From an uncultured Bacillota bacterium (lineage in GTDB: Bacteria; Bacillota; Clostridia; Peptostreptococcales; Anaerovoracaceae): a DNA stretch of 7,928 bases. The DNA is taken from contig CABQMM010000051.1 in the NCBI GenBank assembly GCA_902465215.1, forward strand, positions 1 through 7,928. Direction: 5' to 3'. Numbering within the stretch: position 1 is the first letter of the stretch; each line of letters opens with the position of its first letter. The translations under genes were made by a program, and so were the position numbers. Positions 1 through 6,833 of this stretch are shown one piece after another. The notes under the pieces were generated by a model that saw only the letters and a list, made by a program, of their open reading frames with translations, was not told where the DNA came from and made no database searches.

Positions 1-1226
1 ACCTGAACGCGGTCAAGCGGGAACTTGCTTGCCAGCGCCACAATTTTATCTAAAATATCCTGCTGCTTGTCCGCGCGCAGGAGTTTGAAATCATCGTCAA
101 ATTCCGGATACTGCCCGCTGTTGATGCGGTGAGCGTTTAAAACGATTGTGCTTTGTGCGCTTTGACGATAGATTTCCGTCAGGCGCGCGGTGAAGAAATA
201 TTCGCCGGCAATCAAATCCGCCAGCACATTTCCTGCACCCACCGAAGGAAGCTGGTCGGCGTCGCCGACCAGCACCAGACGCATGCCGGGGCGCAGTGCC
301 TCACACAAAGCCTCCGTCAAAAGTAAATCCAGCATGGAGGCTTCGTCGATGATGATAACATCCTGCTCCAAAGGGCGCTCACGGTTTCTGCCGAACGCCA
401 TATAATGGCTTTCTTCATCATAAAAATACTCGAGCAGGCGGTGGACCGTGCAAGCAAAATGCCTGCTCGTTTCCATGACACGCTTTGCCGCACGGCCCGT
501 AGGCGCTGCGACTGCGACCTTCATGCCGCTGCCTTCGATAATTGAAATCAATGCGTTAATAATTGTCGTTTTTCCGGTTCCGGGGCCGCCCGTAATAATC
601 GAAACGCCGCTGAGCAGAGCATTTCGCACTGCCTCTTTTTGCTGGGAAGAAAGCGCTATGCCGCCGCTTGCCTCTGCTTTGGCAATCTGCGCCTCGATGT
701 CGCCGCCAATCGGCTTCAGTCCGCCCGGCGGATTTTCCATCGCAGCGAGTTTTCCCGCCACGCTGCATTCTGCCTTATAGTAACCGTAAAAATAGACAAC
801 GCGGCTTCCGTCCACATTCGCAAGCTGAAGCCGTCCGTCGAAAACCATATCCTCCAGCACATCCTCAATCAGCTCGCTGCTGACTTCCAGCATTTCGGAA
901 GCCTTTAGGCACAGTTCTTTATATGGTGCGAAGGAATGTCCCTCGCCCGCATAATAGCGCATGCAGAGTCCGACTGCCGCCTCTGCCCGATAGCGGCTGT
1001 CAGGCGCCACTCCCAGTTTTCGCGCAACCTCGTCCACTTTGGCGAAGCCCATACGCGGGAATTCTTCTAAAAGCCAGTAAGGATTGTCTTCTGTCAAAGC
1101 CTGTGCCGCCTCGCCGACCAAATCAAAGATTTTGATGATATAATAGTTGGTAAAGCCTAAAGAGCGTAAAAACAAGGTCACCTCCGGGGTGACCTGACTT
1201 ATTTTTGTTATGTTTACTTCAGCCAC
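1..1226 (-). CDS. recD2: RecD2-type ATP-dependent DNA helicase (5'-3', superfamily 1B), C-terminal part off the window
   Basis: RecD2 helicases unwind DNA 5'-3' using ATP and act in DNA repair and replication-fork maintenance, independently of RecBC. The visible 408 residues carry HhH-like and winged-helix segments (about 17-135), the Q-like motif SSQQKEAV (193-200), Walker A GGPGTGKT (213-220), motif Ia APTGRAAKR (241-249), Walker B IIIDEASM (291-298), motif III GDADQLPSVGAG (321-332) and a motif IV-like LTEIYRQ (349-355). The second RecA domain lies beyond the left edge. The start is GTG at 1226, behind AGAGGTG; an in-frame TAA lies 36 bases upstream, so at most a few residues could be added. 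The gene overlaps the 3' end of the upstream gene by 13 bases, so the two are probably translationally coupled. Walker A sits near residue 215, against about 340-370 in typical RecD2, so the usual N-terminal OB-like domain and first HhH seem absent. Family assignment is firm; the short N-terminus is an inference from memory of homologues. Confidence 0.93.
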   Translation of the reverse strand, partial: MAEVNITKISQVTPEVTLFLRSLGFTNYYIIKIFDLVGEAAQALTEDNPYWLLEEFPRMGFAKVDEVARKLGVAPDSRYRAEAAVGLCMRYYAGEGHSFAPYKELCLKASEMLEVSSELIEDVLEDMVFDGRLQLANVDGSRVVYFYGYYKAECSVAGKLAAMENPPGGLKPIGGDIEAQIAKAEASGGIALSSQQKEAVRNALLSGVSIITGGPGTGKTTIINALISIIEGSGMKVAVAAPTGRAAKRVMETSRHFACTVHRLLEYFYDEESHYMAFGRNRERPLEQDVIIIDEASMLDLLLTEALCEALRPGMRLVLVGDADQLPSVGAGNVLADLIAGEYFFTARLTEIYRQSAQSTIVLNAHRINSGQYPEFDDDFKLLRADKQQDILDKIVALASKFPLDRVQ

Positions 1227-2545
1227 GCTACACCTCTGCCCCACGCGGCGATTTTGTTTCTCTTATATTTCTTTGCGAGCTTCAGAAGTTCCTCTCGCGT
1301 ATTTTGGTTCGGTCTGACATGTGTGGATTCGGTCAGCATCATCAGCATTTTATCTGCATTGTCCGGCGTGCAGATTCCGGCTTCAATCAAATCGTTGGCG
1401 TCGATTGCTAGATCCTCAACGAAGATGACCTCACCTTTTCGTTTAATCTCGCCGAGCATATAGATTTTGCTGCGGATTTTCGTCTCGGAATCGTAACCGA
1501 AAGCGATTCTCTGCGCCTTTTCAAGGTTTGCCAGATATTCGTAGCGTTCCATGCTTCTGTCATAGATAAACTTCTTCAAATCCTGCGGCTGCGCTGTGAA
1601 ATACAGTTTCGCCATATCGTAAACCGCATCAACCAGATGCTGGTGGGTTTCCTCGTCGAAATTCAGCTTCTCAATCGAAGGAAGCGCGCGTTTTTTGCCG
1701 ATGGATGAATAGAAGAGCCCCAGCCTGCGCTCCGGAACCTGTTTCGTCTTTTCAATGCCCTCGCAGAGCTGAAGCAAATCACTCTTTTCCCTGCGTGTCA
1801 GTCCCGCAAACTCCTTCTCTCCTAAAATTACGCGAAGCAGACCTGTCGCCATGAGCATATTCAGACCTTTGCCCGCATACTTTGCCGCCATGATGTCGGT
1901 AAACTCATCGCGGATTCGCTCAGGCGTTGCCTTTTCGAGCATCTTGTAGTTCATGGAAATTGCTTCATATACGCTCTTATGTAAGTCGAAACCGAACTGC
2001 GCTGCATAGCGGATTGCCTTCATCATGCGAATCGGTTCCTGACGGAAAGCTTCCTCAGCGTCCCCAATCGTGCGAACCATTTTCTTTCTGACATCCTCCC
2101 TGCCCTCGTAAGGGTCAACGATGGAGTTTACTGCCAGATAAGGATTCATCGCAATCGCATCAATCGTAAAATCTCTTCTCGCCAAATCCTCTTCAATTTT
2201 GTCCGTAAACAGCGGTTTTCCATTCTCCGCGGAAGCGCCTGCATTTCGCGTTCTGTAGGTGGAAATATCGATGATAATTCCTTCTTCGCCGATAACTTCG
2301 CCGTTTTCATCACAGACCTCGTCAATCAGTTCCTGCCGCAGAACGCTGTATTTTTCGCTAAGTACCTTTGCCTCAGGGAACAGCTCAATCAATTCCTCAT
2401 AGCCTGCCTTCGCTGAAACATCCCAGTTGTAGGTCTTTTCACCCATCAGGGAGTCAATTACGCATTCCCCCATCACATAGCTCTCAAAACCTGCTTCTCC
2501 CAAAGTCTTTAATACTTTCGTGACTTCCTTCGGTACTTTAATCAT
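1214..2545 (-). CDS. CCA tRNA nucleotidyltransferase homologue with degenerate catalytic motif A
   Basis: This is a class II CCA-adding enzyme / poly(A) polymerase family protein of 443 residues, the usual length. Family members add C, C and A to tRNA 3' ends. Recognisable parts are the nucleotidyltransferase head, motif B (DLARRDFTIDAIAMN, 120-134), motif C (VDPYEG, 143-148), the RMMKAIRYAAQFGF stretch (173-186), TPERIRDEF before the body domain, and the C-terminal LAIDANDLIEAG / NTREELL signature. Motif A is badly altered. Where GGxVRD is expected there is GECVID (26-31), and where DxD is expected there is NWD (40-42), so one metal-binding Asp is Asn. The EDxxR base-reading motif is QEPIR (169-173). 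The classical reaction may therefore be lost. GGAGG lies six bases before the ATG and directly abuts the stop of the upstream exoribonuclease gene (11-base gap). I leave the symbol empty because a functional cca may exist elsewhere. Confidence 0.88.
   Translation of the reverse strand: MIKVPKEVTKVLKTLGEAGFESYVMGECVIDSLMGEKTYNWDVSAKAGYEELIELFPEAKVLSEKYSVLRQELIDEVCDENGEVIGEEGIIIDISTYRTRNAGASAENGKPLFTDKIEEDLARRDFTIDAIAMNPYLAVNSIVDPYEGREDVRKKMVRTIGDAEEAFRQEPIRMMKAIRYAAQFGFDLHKSVYEAISMNYKMLEKATPERIRDEFTDIMAAKYAGKGLNMLMATGLLRVILGEKEFAGLTRREKSDLLQLCEGIEKTKQVPERRLGLFYSSIGKKRALPSIEKLNFDEETHQHLVDAVYDMAKLYFTAQPQDLKKFIYDRSMERYEYLANLEKAQRIAFGYDSETKIRSKIYMLGEIKRKGEVIFVEDLAIDANDLIEAGICTPDNADKMLMMLTESTHVRPNQNTREELLKLAKKYKRNKIAAWGRGVAWLK
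1231..1237 (-). promoter_or_regulatory. Ribosome binding site of recD2 inside the upstream gene
   Basis: AGAGGTG lies four bases before the GTG at 1226, which places the GAGG core six bases from the start. It falls within the last codons of the upstream coding region, which fits translational coupling. It decides the start, because the only other in-frame candidate (GTG at 1244) has no comparable site in front of it. Confidence 0.6.
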
Positions 2546-2556
2546 TTGCTTCCTCC

Positions 2557-3543
2557 TTAAATTTCTTCAGATTTATCTGCCGTCCCGCCTGTCGGCTTGT
2601 AGAGTTTTCTGTTATCCAAAGTCCACACCTTATCGCTGAAACCGCCTGGCTCCGTCGCCTCGAGCGCTGCCTCCATATCGAACATCCTTGCGTCCAGAAT
2701 ATCCAGATAGTGCAAAACCTCCGCCTCCGGGAACAGCGGTCTCTTCGGGCTTCCAAACTCTGGCTCGTAATGATGAGAAAGAATCATATGCTCCAGCATA
2801 ATCGCCTTTTCCCTCGGAAAATCAAGCTCAAGCGTCAGCTTGTCAATTGACTTCACGCCCTGAATGATATGGCCCAAAAGCTGCCCTTCAAAAGAATAGC
2901 CTGTCGCAATTCCGTCGGACTCCGCCACGATTTCATTCAATTTTTCCATATCGTGCAAAATCACACCTGCCAGAACCAAATCCCGGTTCAGATTCGTATA
3001 AACCTCGCAGACGCGTTCTCCCGTCATCAGCATACGCTTCGTATGGTAAAGAAGTCCGCCAAGCTCTGCATGGTGATTTTTCTGCGCTGCCGGATAATAC
3101 ATCAGCTTTTCGCGGTTGTCTGTCAAAACCTTCGTGCAGATTGCCTTTAAATCCTTATCCGCAAATTTTTCCGCAGCCGCGAGGATATAGTCGTACATCT
3201 TCTGCGGTTCTTCCGGAGCCGCCTTCACAAAATCCTGCATTTCGATTTCATCGCTTGCCTCTGCCGGACGAATCCGCATAACGCGCATCTGAAGCTGACC
3301 TGCCCATTCGGTAATCAGCGCCTTGACCTTTACGATGTCTTTTTCCTTTATGTTCAGAATCGACTCGATTTCCCGATCGCTGATGTCCCATTTTTTCGCC
3401 GTCAATTCGCCGTATTTATCCCCAAGCGTCAAGTCCCAATATTGCTTGCCGTTGGAGCCGGTCTTAATCGCGCTGGCTTTTATCATAAAGAAGTCGATGA
3501 CTTCCATATCTTTTCTTAAATCTTTCGTATATATTTTTTTCAT
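2557..3543 (-). CDS. yhaM: YhaM-type 3'-5' exoribonuclease (OB-fold plus HD domain)
   Basis: YhaM-family enzymes are Firmicute 3'-5' exonucleases that trim single-stranded RNA (and DNA) ends using divalent metal, in the cytoplasm. The 328-residue product has an N-terminal OB-like nucleic-acid-binding region (about 12-92, with the family stretch SNGKQYWDLTLGD) and an HD domain after residue 155. Likely metal and active-site residues visible are NHH (156-158), H167, H197-D198 in ILHDMEK, GHI (224-226), H252, SHH (256-258) and LDxLDAxM (280-286). The common HDLGK is HDMEK here, with the His-Asp pair kept. The C-terminal EPGGFSDKVWTLDNRKLYKP is typical of the family. The ATG at 3543 matches homologue N-termini, although no strong ribosome binding site precedes it; AGAAAGG is too distant. 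It is the first gene of an operon with the CCA-enzyme homologue and recD2, reading from the promoter at 3612-3640. Confidence 0.93.
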   Translation of the reverse strand: MKKIYTKDLRKDMEVIDFFMIKASAIKTGSNGKQYWDLTLGDKYGELTAKKWDISDREIESILNIKEKDIVKVKALITEWAGQLQMRVMRIRPAEASDEIEMQDFVKAAPEEPQKMYDYILAAAEKFADKDLKAICTKVLTDNREKLMYYPAAQKNHHAELGGLLYHTKRMLMTGERVCEVYTNLNRDLVLAGVILHDMEKLNEIVAESDGIATGYSFEGQLLGHIIQGVKSIDKLTLELDFPREKAIMLEHMILSHHYEPEFGSPKRPLFPEAEVLHYLDILDARMFDMEAALEATEPGGFSDKVWTLDNRKLYKPTGGTADKSEEI

Positions 3544-3611
3544 TCGATTTTCGTATTCTAGCCTTTCTGTTATCTAAAGCCCGCCTGCACCCGCGCAGAC
3601 GTTCTCTTTTC

Positions 3612-3640
3612 ATTATATACCAAACCGCAGGGCTCCGCAA
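3612..3640 (-). promoter_or_regulatory. Sigma-A-type promoter of the yhaM / cca-like / recD2 operon
   Basis: On the minus strand the -10 box is a perfect TATAAT (3612-3617), 17 bases from a -35-like TTGCGG (3635-3640). Transcription would start near 3605, giving a leader of about 60 bases that includes a GC-rich patch (3580-3600). The sequence is nearly the same as the promoter at 4170-4198: TTTGGTATATAATG is identical, and ATTGCG occurs at the same distance. Confidence 0.75.
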
Positions 3641-3677
3641 TCTTTTCCGCCCGCATTTGGCCCTCTCATCACAATCT

Positions 3678-4127
3678 TTAGCGGTTTATATAGGTCGCAA
3701 GCGCCGAAGCGATTTGTTTGCCCGTCATTTTGGAAACAAGCTCCGCACGCAGGTGGATAATCCTGCTCCCGCAAAACTCAATATATGCCTTGCTGATAAG
3801 CGTATCGCCAACATTCGCCGAGCGCAGAAAATGCACATCCAAGTCGACCGTCGGTGTCCATCCTCCCATGAAGCAGATTGCGGTCACGCCCGCCGTATGG
3901 TCAAGCATCGTGCAGATGATACCCCCGTGCAAAATGCCTCCGTAATTGGCTTCCCACTCTAAAACCGGAAATTCCATCGTCATGCTTCTTTCTTTTCCGC
4001 AGCAGGAAAGATACCGTCCCTCAAGCCTTGCATCCATCTCATGCGGTTTGCTCTTCACGCTTTCTTCTACTTCCTTCAGTCTTTTTGCAAGTAATTCATC
4101 GTCTGTCGTAAAATCCGAAAAAGACAT
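3678..4127 (-). CDS. PaaI / YbgC-like hotdog-fold acyl-CoA thioesterase
   Basis: The 149-residue product is a single hotdog domain of the PaaI-type thioesterase group, which hydrolyses acyl-CoA or aryl-CoA thioesters in the cytoplasm as an oligomer. The diagnostic stretch is NYGGILHGGIICTMLDHTAG (61-80), with the HGG turn at 67-69 and the likely catalytic acid Asp76 on the central helix. A second conserved strand is TPTVDLDVHFLRSA (91-104), followed by VGDTL. About 35 charged residues precede the fold. The substrate cannot be read from the sequence. GGAGG lies seven bases before the ATG. The gene has its own promoter and dyad upstream. The next gene starts 134 bases downstream behind a separate promoter, so this is probably a one-gene unit. 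I see no convincing terminator after it, so some read-through into the yhaM operon is possible. Confidence 0.9.
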   Translation of the reverse strand: MSFSDFTTDDELLAKRLKEVEESVKSKPHEMDARLEGRYLSCCGKERSMTMEFPVLEWEANYGGILHGGIICTMLDHTAGVTAICFMGGWTPTVDLDVHFLRSANVGDTLISKAYIEFCGSRIIHLRAELVSKMTGKQIASALATYINR

Positions 4128-4145
4128 ATCACGCCCTCCGTCCTG

Positions 4146-4170
4146 TGTAAAATTTCAAAGTCATTTTACA
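4146..4170. promoter_or_regulatory. Operator-like dyad at the thioesterase transcription start
   Basis: The arms TGTAAAAT (4146-4153) and ATTTTACA (4163-4170) form a perfect 8-base inverted repeat with a 9-base spacer. It abuts the -10 box and covers the predicted start site (about 4163), which is where a repressor would block transcription. As RNA it would be only a weak AU-rich hairpin without a terminator T-run, so a protein-binding site is the better reading. The regulator is not identified. Confidence 0.5.
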
Positions 4171-4198
4171 TTATATACCAAAACGGCCTTTTGCGCAA
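4170..4198 (-). promoter_or_regulatory. Sigma-A-type promoter of the thioesterase gene
   Basis: The -10 box is TATAAT (4170-4175) and the -35-like box is TTGCGC (4193-4198), with a 17-base spacer on the minus strand. The start would fall near 4163, about 36 bases before the ATG. The -35 region is itself the palindrome TTGCGCAA. It is nearly identical to the promoter at 3612-3640. Confidence 0.75.
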
Positions 4199-4253
4199 TA
4201 TGTCTTTCGTTTAAATCGTTTTATTTTATAAGCTGATTTTCAAGCTTAGAATT

Positions 4254-6050
4254 TTATTTCTTTTCGCCCGCTTCCTCAAGCAGAACCGAAGCCTTGAATA
4301 AATCTCCATCTATCGTAATATCGAATTTTCCGTCCATCAGGCGTACCAAATCCCTTGCAATCGCAAGTCCCAGTCCGCTTCCTTCCGTATTTCTCGACGC
4401 ATCGCCGCGGGTAAAGCGCTCCATCAGCTCTTCTTCGGAAATATTCAGCGCATCCTTTGAAATATTCTTTACTTCAAGCAGTATTCCGTCCGTTCGTCTG
4501 ATATTTACATAAACACGGCTGTTTTCGAGCGCATACTTGGAGACATTTCCGAGCAGGTTTTCAATCACCCGCCATAAAAGCTGCCCGTCCGCCATAACTT
4601 TCGGTCCTCCGCCGAGGCTGCATTCTTCTTCCTCTGCGCCTGATTTTTCTGCACAGGCATTGCTCACGATGATTCCCAGTCCGCGAGCTTTGAGCCTTGC
4701 GTCCATTTCGCCGAGACTCTGGCTTACCAGAGAACCAAGGTCGATTGCTTCTTTATTTACAGGAATCGCTCCGCTGGAAGCCTTCGCAGCCTCAAAAAGC
4801 TCCTCGGTCAGAACCTTCAGGCGTTCCGTCTTTTCATCGAGAATCTTCAGATATTCCGGTGCGTTTGGGCTTTCCAGACCCTCTTTTTTCAGAAGGTCAA
4901 TATAGGAAACCATCGAAGTCAGCGGTGTTTTCAGATCATGCGAAACATTGGAAATCAGTTCAGTTTTCATTCTCTGCGTCTTGAGTTCGTTTTGAATTGC
5001 CGCCTCCGAAGCATCCGAAATGCAGTTGATGTCCGCCGCGAGCATATCCAGCTCCGTTTCCGGCTTTCCGTTTCCGTCAGTTCCTACCGGAATCTTATAG
5101 GAAAGTTCTCCGTCCTTTACTCTGTCCACGCCGCTGCGGATTTCCTGAAACTTTTTAACCTTCTTCGGTACAAAAATGAAGATCAGCACCAAATCAAGAA
5201 TCGCTCCAATCCATGTCATTGCGAGGAATACCATGCCAAGCAGAAGTCCCACGTATTTCAGCATGAAATTATCGGTTGTACGGACCGCGTTGACAACGGC
5301 CCCCACTCCCGCGCTGACGCCCGAGCCCACGCCGTGAAAGATCTTTCCGATTAAAGATTTTTCCCAGAATTTATGCGCTTTCAGCTTCTTCACCAGCGAT
5401 ACGAAGCAGATTAGTGCGAGTGCAATCGCCAAAATCATTCCGGCGATGCATAAGACAAATATCGTCGTATTGTTCGGTCCGAAGCAGTAATTGTTTTCCC
5501 GTACCGGCAGATACAGACTCGGTAAAATTTTAATTCCCGGCCACATCTCTACCATCGGATAAGCGAGCATAACCGCAGCGGCTGCCGCGCAGCAGAAAAG
5601 TGCAAGATGAACCTCCGACCAGATGCGGTCGAACCAATTGAGATGGATTGTTCCATCCTCCTCGCGGCTGAATCTTCCGGAAAAAACGCACAGAAGCACA
5701 GTACCCGCAAGAAACAGTATGCCAAGTCCCGTCAATACCAAAATCATGCTGCTCAGAAAATCATCCTGCGCCTTCGGCGACTGGAAATACACCGTCCATG
5801 GGCTTACCATAATCCATTCGAGTGCTTCCTTTGCTTCGGCATTCGTAATTTCCGTATCCGTTCCAATCCATTGATTATATAAAGTCGCATAATTATTCAT
5901 GCTTGCAACCGATACCGCAAGGCTTCCGGCGATGCCTGTCACCACGCCGACGATTACAGTAAACACCCATAAAAAACCGTCAAACATTTTTAGTCCGTTT
6001 CTCTTTGTTTCCGGCTTCAGTCTTTCTTCGATAACCATATTTTCGTCCAT
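4254..6050 (-). CDS. Membrane sensor histidine kinase of a two-component system
   Basis: The product autophosphorylates on a histidine and passes the phosphate to its partner regulator encoded just upstream. Numbered from the ATG at 6050 (598 residues), hydrophobic segments lie near 26-49, 100-124, 147-168, 196-220 and 263-296; the last is long enough for two short helices. A charged HAMP-like stretch follows (297-320). The dimerisation/phosphoacceptor motif is SNVSHDLKTPLTS, with His371. The N-box is RVIENLLGNVSKY (Asn502) and the G2-type loop is EGSGLGLA (556-563). The usual DxGxG loop is replaced by KNISKDALNIS (528-538), a variant I recall in multi-pass clostridial kinases. An acidic insert (about 466-484) precedes the N-box. 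ATG 6050 is preferred over the adjacent in-frame TTG at 6053, because AGGAGG lies seven bases before the ATG. The gene follows the regulator after a 20-base gap, so the two form an operon. The signal sensed is unknown. Confidence 0.92.
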   Translation of the reverse strand: MDENMVIEERLKPETKRNGLKMFDGFLWVFTVIVGVVTGIAGSLAVSVASMNNYATLYNQWIGTDTEITNAEAKEALEWIMVSPWTVYFQSPKAQDDFLSSMILVLTGLGILFLAGTVLLCVFSGRFSREEDGTIHLNWFDRIWSEVHLALFCCAAAAAVMLAYPMVEMWPGIKILPSLYLPVRENNYCFGPNNTTIFVLCIAGMILAIALALICFVSLVKKLKAHKFWEKSLIGKIFHGVGSGVSAGVGAVVNAVRTTDNFMLKYVGLLLGMVFLAMTWIGAILDLVLIFIFVPKKVKKFQEIRSGVDRVKDGELSYKIPVGTDGNGKPETELDMLAADINCISDASEAAIQNELKTQRMKTELISNVSHDLKTPLTSMVSYIDLLKKEGLESPNAPEYLKILDEKTERLKVLTEELFEAAKASSGAIPVNKEAIDLGSLVSQSLGEMDARLKARGLGIIVSNACAEKSGAEEEECSLGGGPKVMADGQLLWRVIENLLGNVSKYALENSRVYVNIRRTDGILLEVKNISKDALNISEEELMERFTRGDASRNTEGSGLGLAIARDLVRLMDGKFDITIDGDLFKASVLLEEAGEKK

Positions 6051-6055
6051 CAAAA

Positions 6056-6063
6056 CCCCTCCT
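6056..6063 (-). promoter_or_regulatory. Ribosome binding site that decides the kinase start
   Basis: AGGAGGGG lies five bases before the ATG at 6050. The in-frame TTG at 6053 would leave only two bases after the purine run, or four after the AGGAGG core. The ATG is therefore the better start. Confidence 0.7.
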
Positions 6064-6070
6064 ACTTATT

Positions 6071-6784
6071 TTAAATCTTTTCAATTTTATAGCCGATCCC
6101 CCAAACGACTTTCAGATACTGCGGATTTTTCGGATCAATTTCAATCTTTTCCCGGATTCTTCGAATATGTACCGCCACAGTGTTCTCCGCACTGTATGCA
6201 GGCTCATTCCAGACCGCCTCGTAAATCTGCTCGATGCTGAAAACCTTTCCGGCATTCGAGGTCAAAAACTTCAGAATCCCGTATTCGGTCGGCGTCACCG
6301 GAATCTGCTCCCCGTCCAGTGTTACGGATTTCTGCCCGTCGTCAATCACCAGTCCCCCTGTGGTGTAGATGCCGCTGCGGCTTTCGTTCTGTCCCGAAAG
6401 GCTGCCAAGCCGTACATAGCGCCTGAGCTGCGATTTGACTCTGGCAATCAGCTCCAGCGGGTTAAAAGGCTTCGTCACATAATCGTCCGCCCCCACGTTC
6501 AGCCCCGTGATTTTGTCGTAATCCTCGGACTTTGCGGAAAGCATGATAATCGGAATGTTCTGCTCCTCTCTGAGCTTCATGGTCGCCTGCACGCCGTCCA
6601 TTTTCGGCATCATGATGTCCATGATAATCAAGTGAAGCGGCTCCTTTCTGGCGATTTCCAAAGCCTGAATCCCGTCATATGCCTTAAAAACCCGATAGCC
6701 TTCGTTTCTGAGATAAATTTCGATAGCGCCTGCGATTTCCTTATCATCGTCGCAGACCAGAATGTTGATTTGATTTTGATCCAT
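6071..6784 (-). CDS. OmpR/PhoB-family response regulator (receiver plus winged helix)
   Basis: This 237-residue cytoplasmic transcription factor is activated by phosphorylation, presumably by the kinase encoded immediately downstream. The receiver domain (about 6-120) has the acidic pair Asp12/Asp13 within CDDD, the phosphoacceptor Asp56 in IIMDIMMPKMDG, the switch residue Ser83 in MLSAKS, and Lys105 in VTKPF. The C-terminal winged-helix DNA-binding domain (about 140-237) shows TPTEYGILKFLTSNAGKVFS, the recognition-helix stretch NTVAVHIRRIREKI, and the closing VVWGIGYKIE, all typical of OmpR/PhoB proteins. GGAG lies six bases before the ATG. The upstream space (6785-6901) holds a dyad, a possible promoter and TTAC repeats that may be its own target. 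Targets and stimulus cannot be named from the sequence; resemblance to VanR-like regulators is only general. Confidence 0.95.
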   Translation of the reverse strand: MDQNQINILVCDDDKEIAGAIEIYLRNEGYRVFKAYDGIQALEIARKEPLHLIIMDIMMPKMDGVQATMKLREEQNIPIIMLSAKSEDYDKITGLNVGADDYVTKPFNPLELIARVKSQLRRYVRLGSLSGQNESRSGIYTTGGLVIDDGQKSVTLDGEQIPVTPTEYGILKFLTSNAGKVFSIEQIYEAVWNEPAYSAENTVAVHIRRIREKIEIDPKNPQYLKVVWGIGYKIEKI

Positions 6785-6805
6785 TTTTCTCTCCGTCCCC
6801 TTCTC

Positions 6806-6833
6806 GTTATACTATAAAGGGCATTTATTACAA
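6806..6833 (-). promoter_or_regulatory. Possible promoter of the two-component operon
   Basis: On the minus strand, TATAAC (6806-6811) lies 16 bases from TTGTAA (6828-6833). Both boxes are imperfect. An alternative -10, TATAGT, occurs at 6811-6816. The -35 box falls in the loop and arm of the hairpin at 6818-6840, so terminator and promoter functions overlap. Confidence 0.35.

Noticed and set aside
448..780. Plus-strand frame opposite recD2 rich in Pro/Ala/Ser
   Set aside because: It is the mirror of the helicase Walker A region; composition and lack of motifs mark it as a shadow.
2538..2756. 72-codon minus-strand frame overlapping the 3' end of yhaM
   Set aside because: It lies in another frame of a well-supported gene, is Arg/Ser-rich and has no signature.
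3580..3600. GC-rich leader patch before yhaM, considered as a hairpin or riboswitch
   Set aside because: Only a four-base CTGC/GCAG stem is visible, and no known riboswitch core could be matched.
4229..4248. Hairpin TAAGCT / AGCTTA just after the kinase stop, considered as a terminator
   Set aside because: Only six pairs with an 8-base loop, and on the minus strand it is followed by an A-rich stretch (TAAAATAAAACG), not a T-run. It could slightly stabilise a 3' end but is not a supported intrinsic terminator.
4254..6784. Considered calling the two-component pair VanR/VanS
   Set aside because: Resemblance is only at the level of OmpR-type regulators and HisKA kinases; there are no van resistance genes, and the kinase has far more membrane segments.
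6167..6817. 216-codon open frame on the plus strand opposite the response regulator
   Set aside because: It is antisense to a gene with clear receiver and winged-helix motifs, has no domain signature or good ribosome binding site, and looks like a GC-driven shadow frame.
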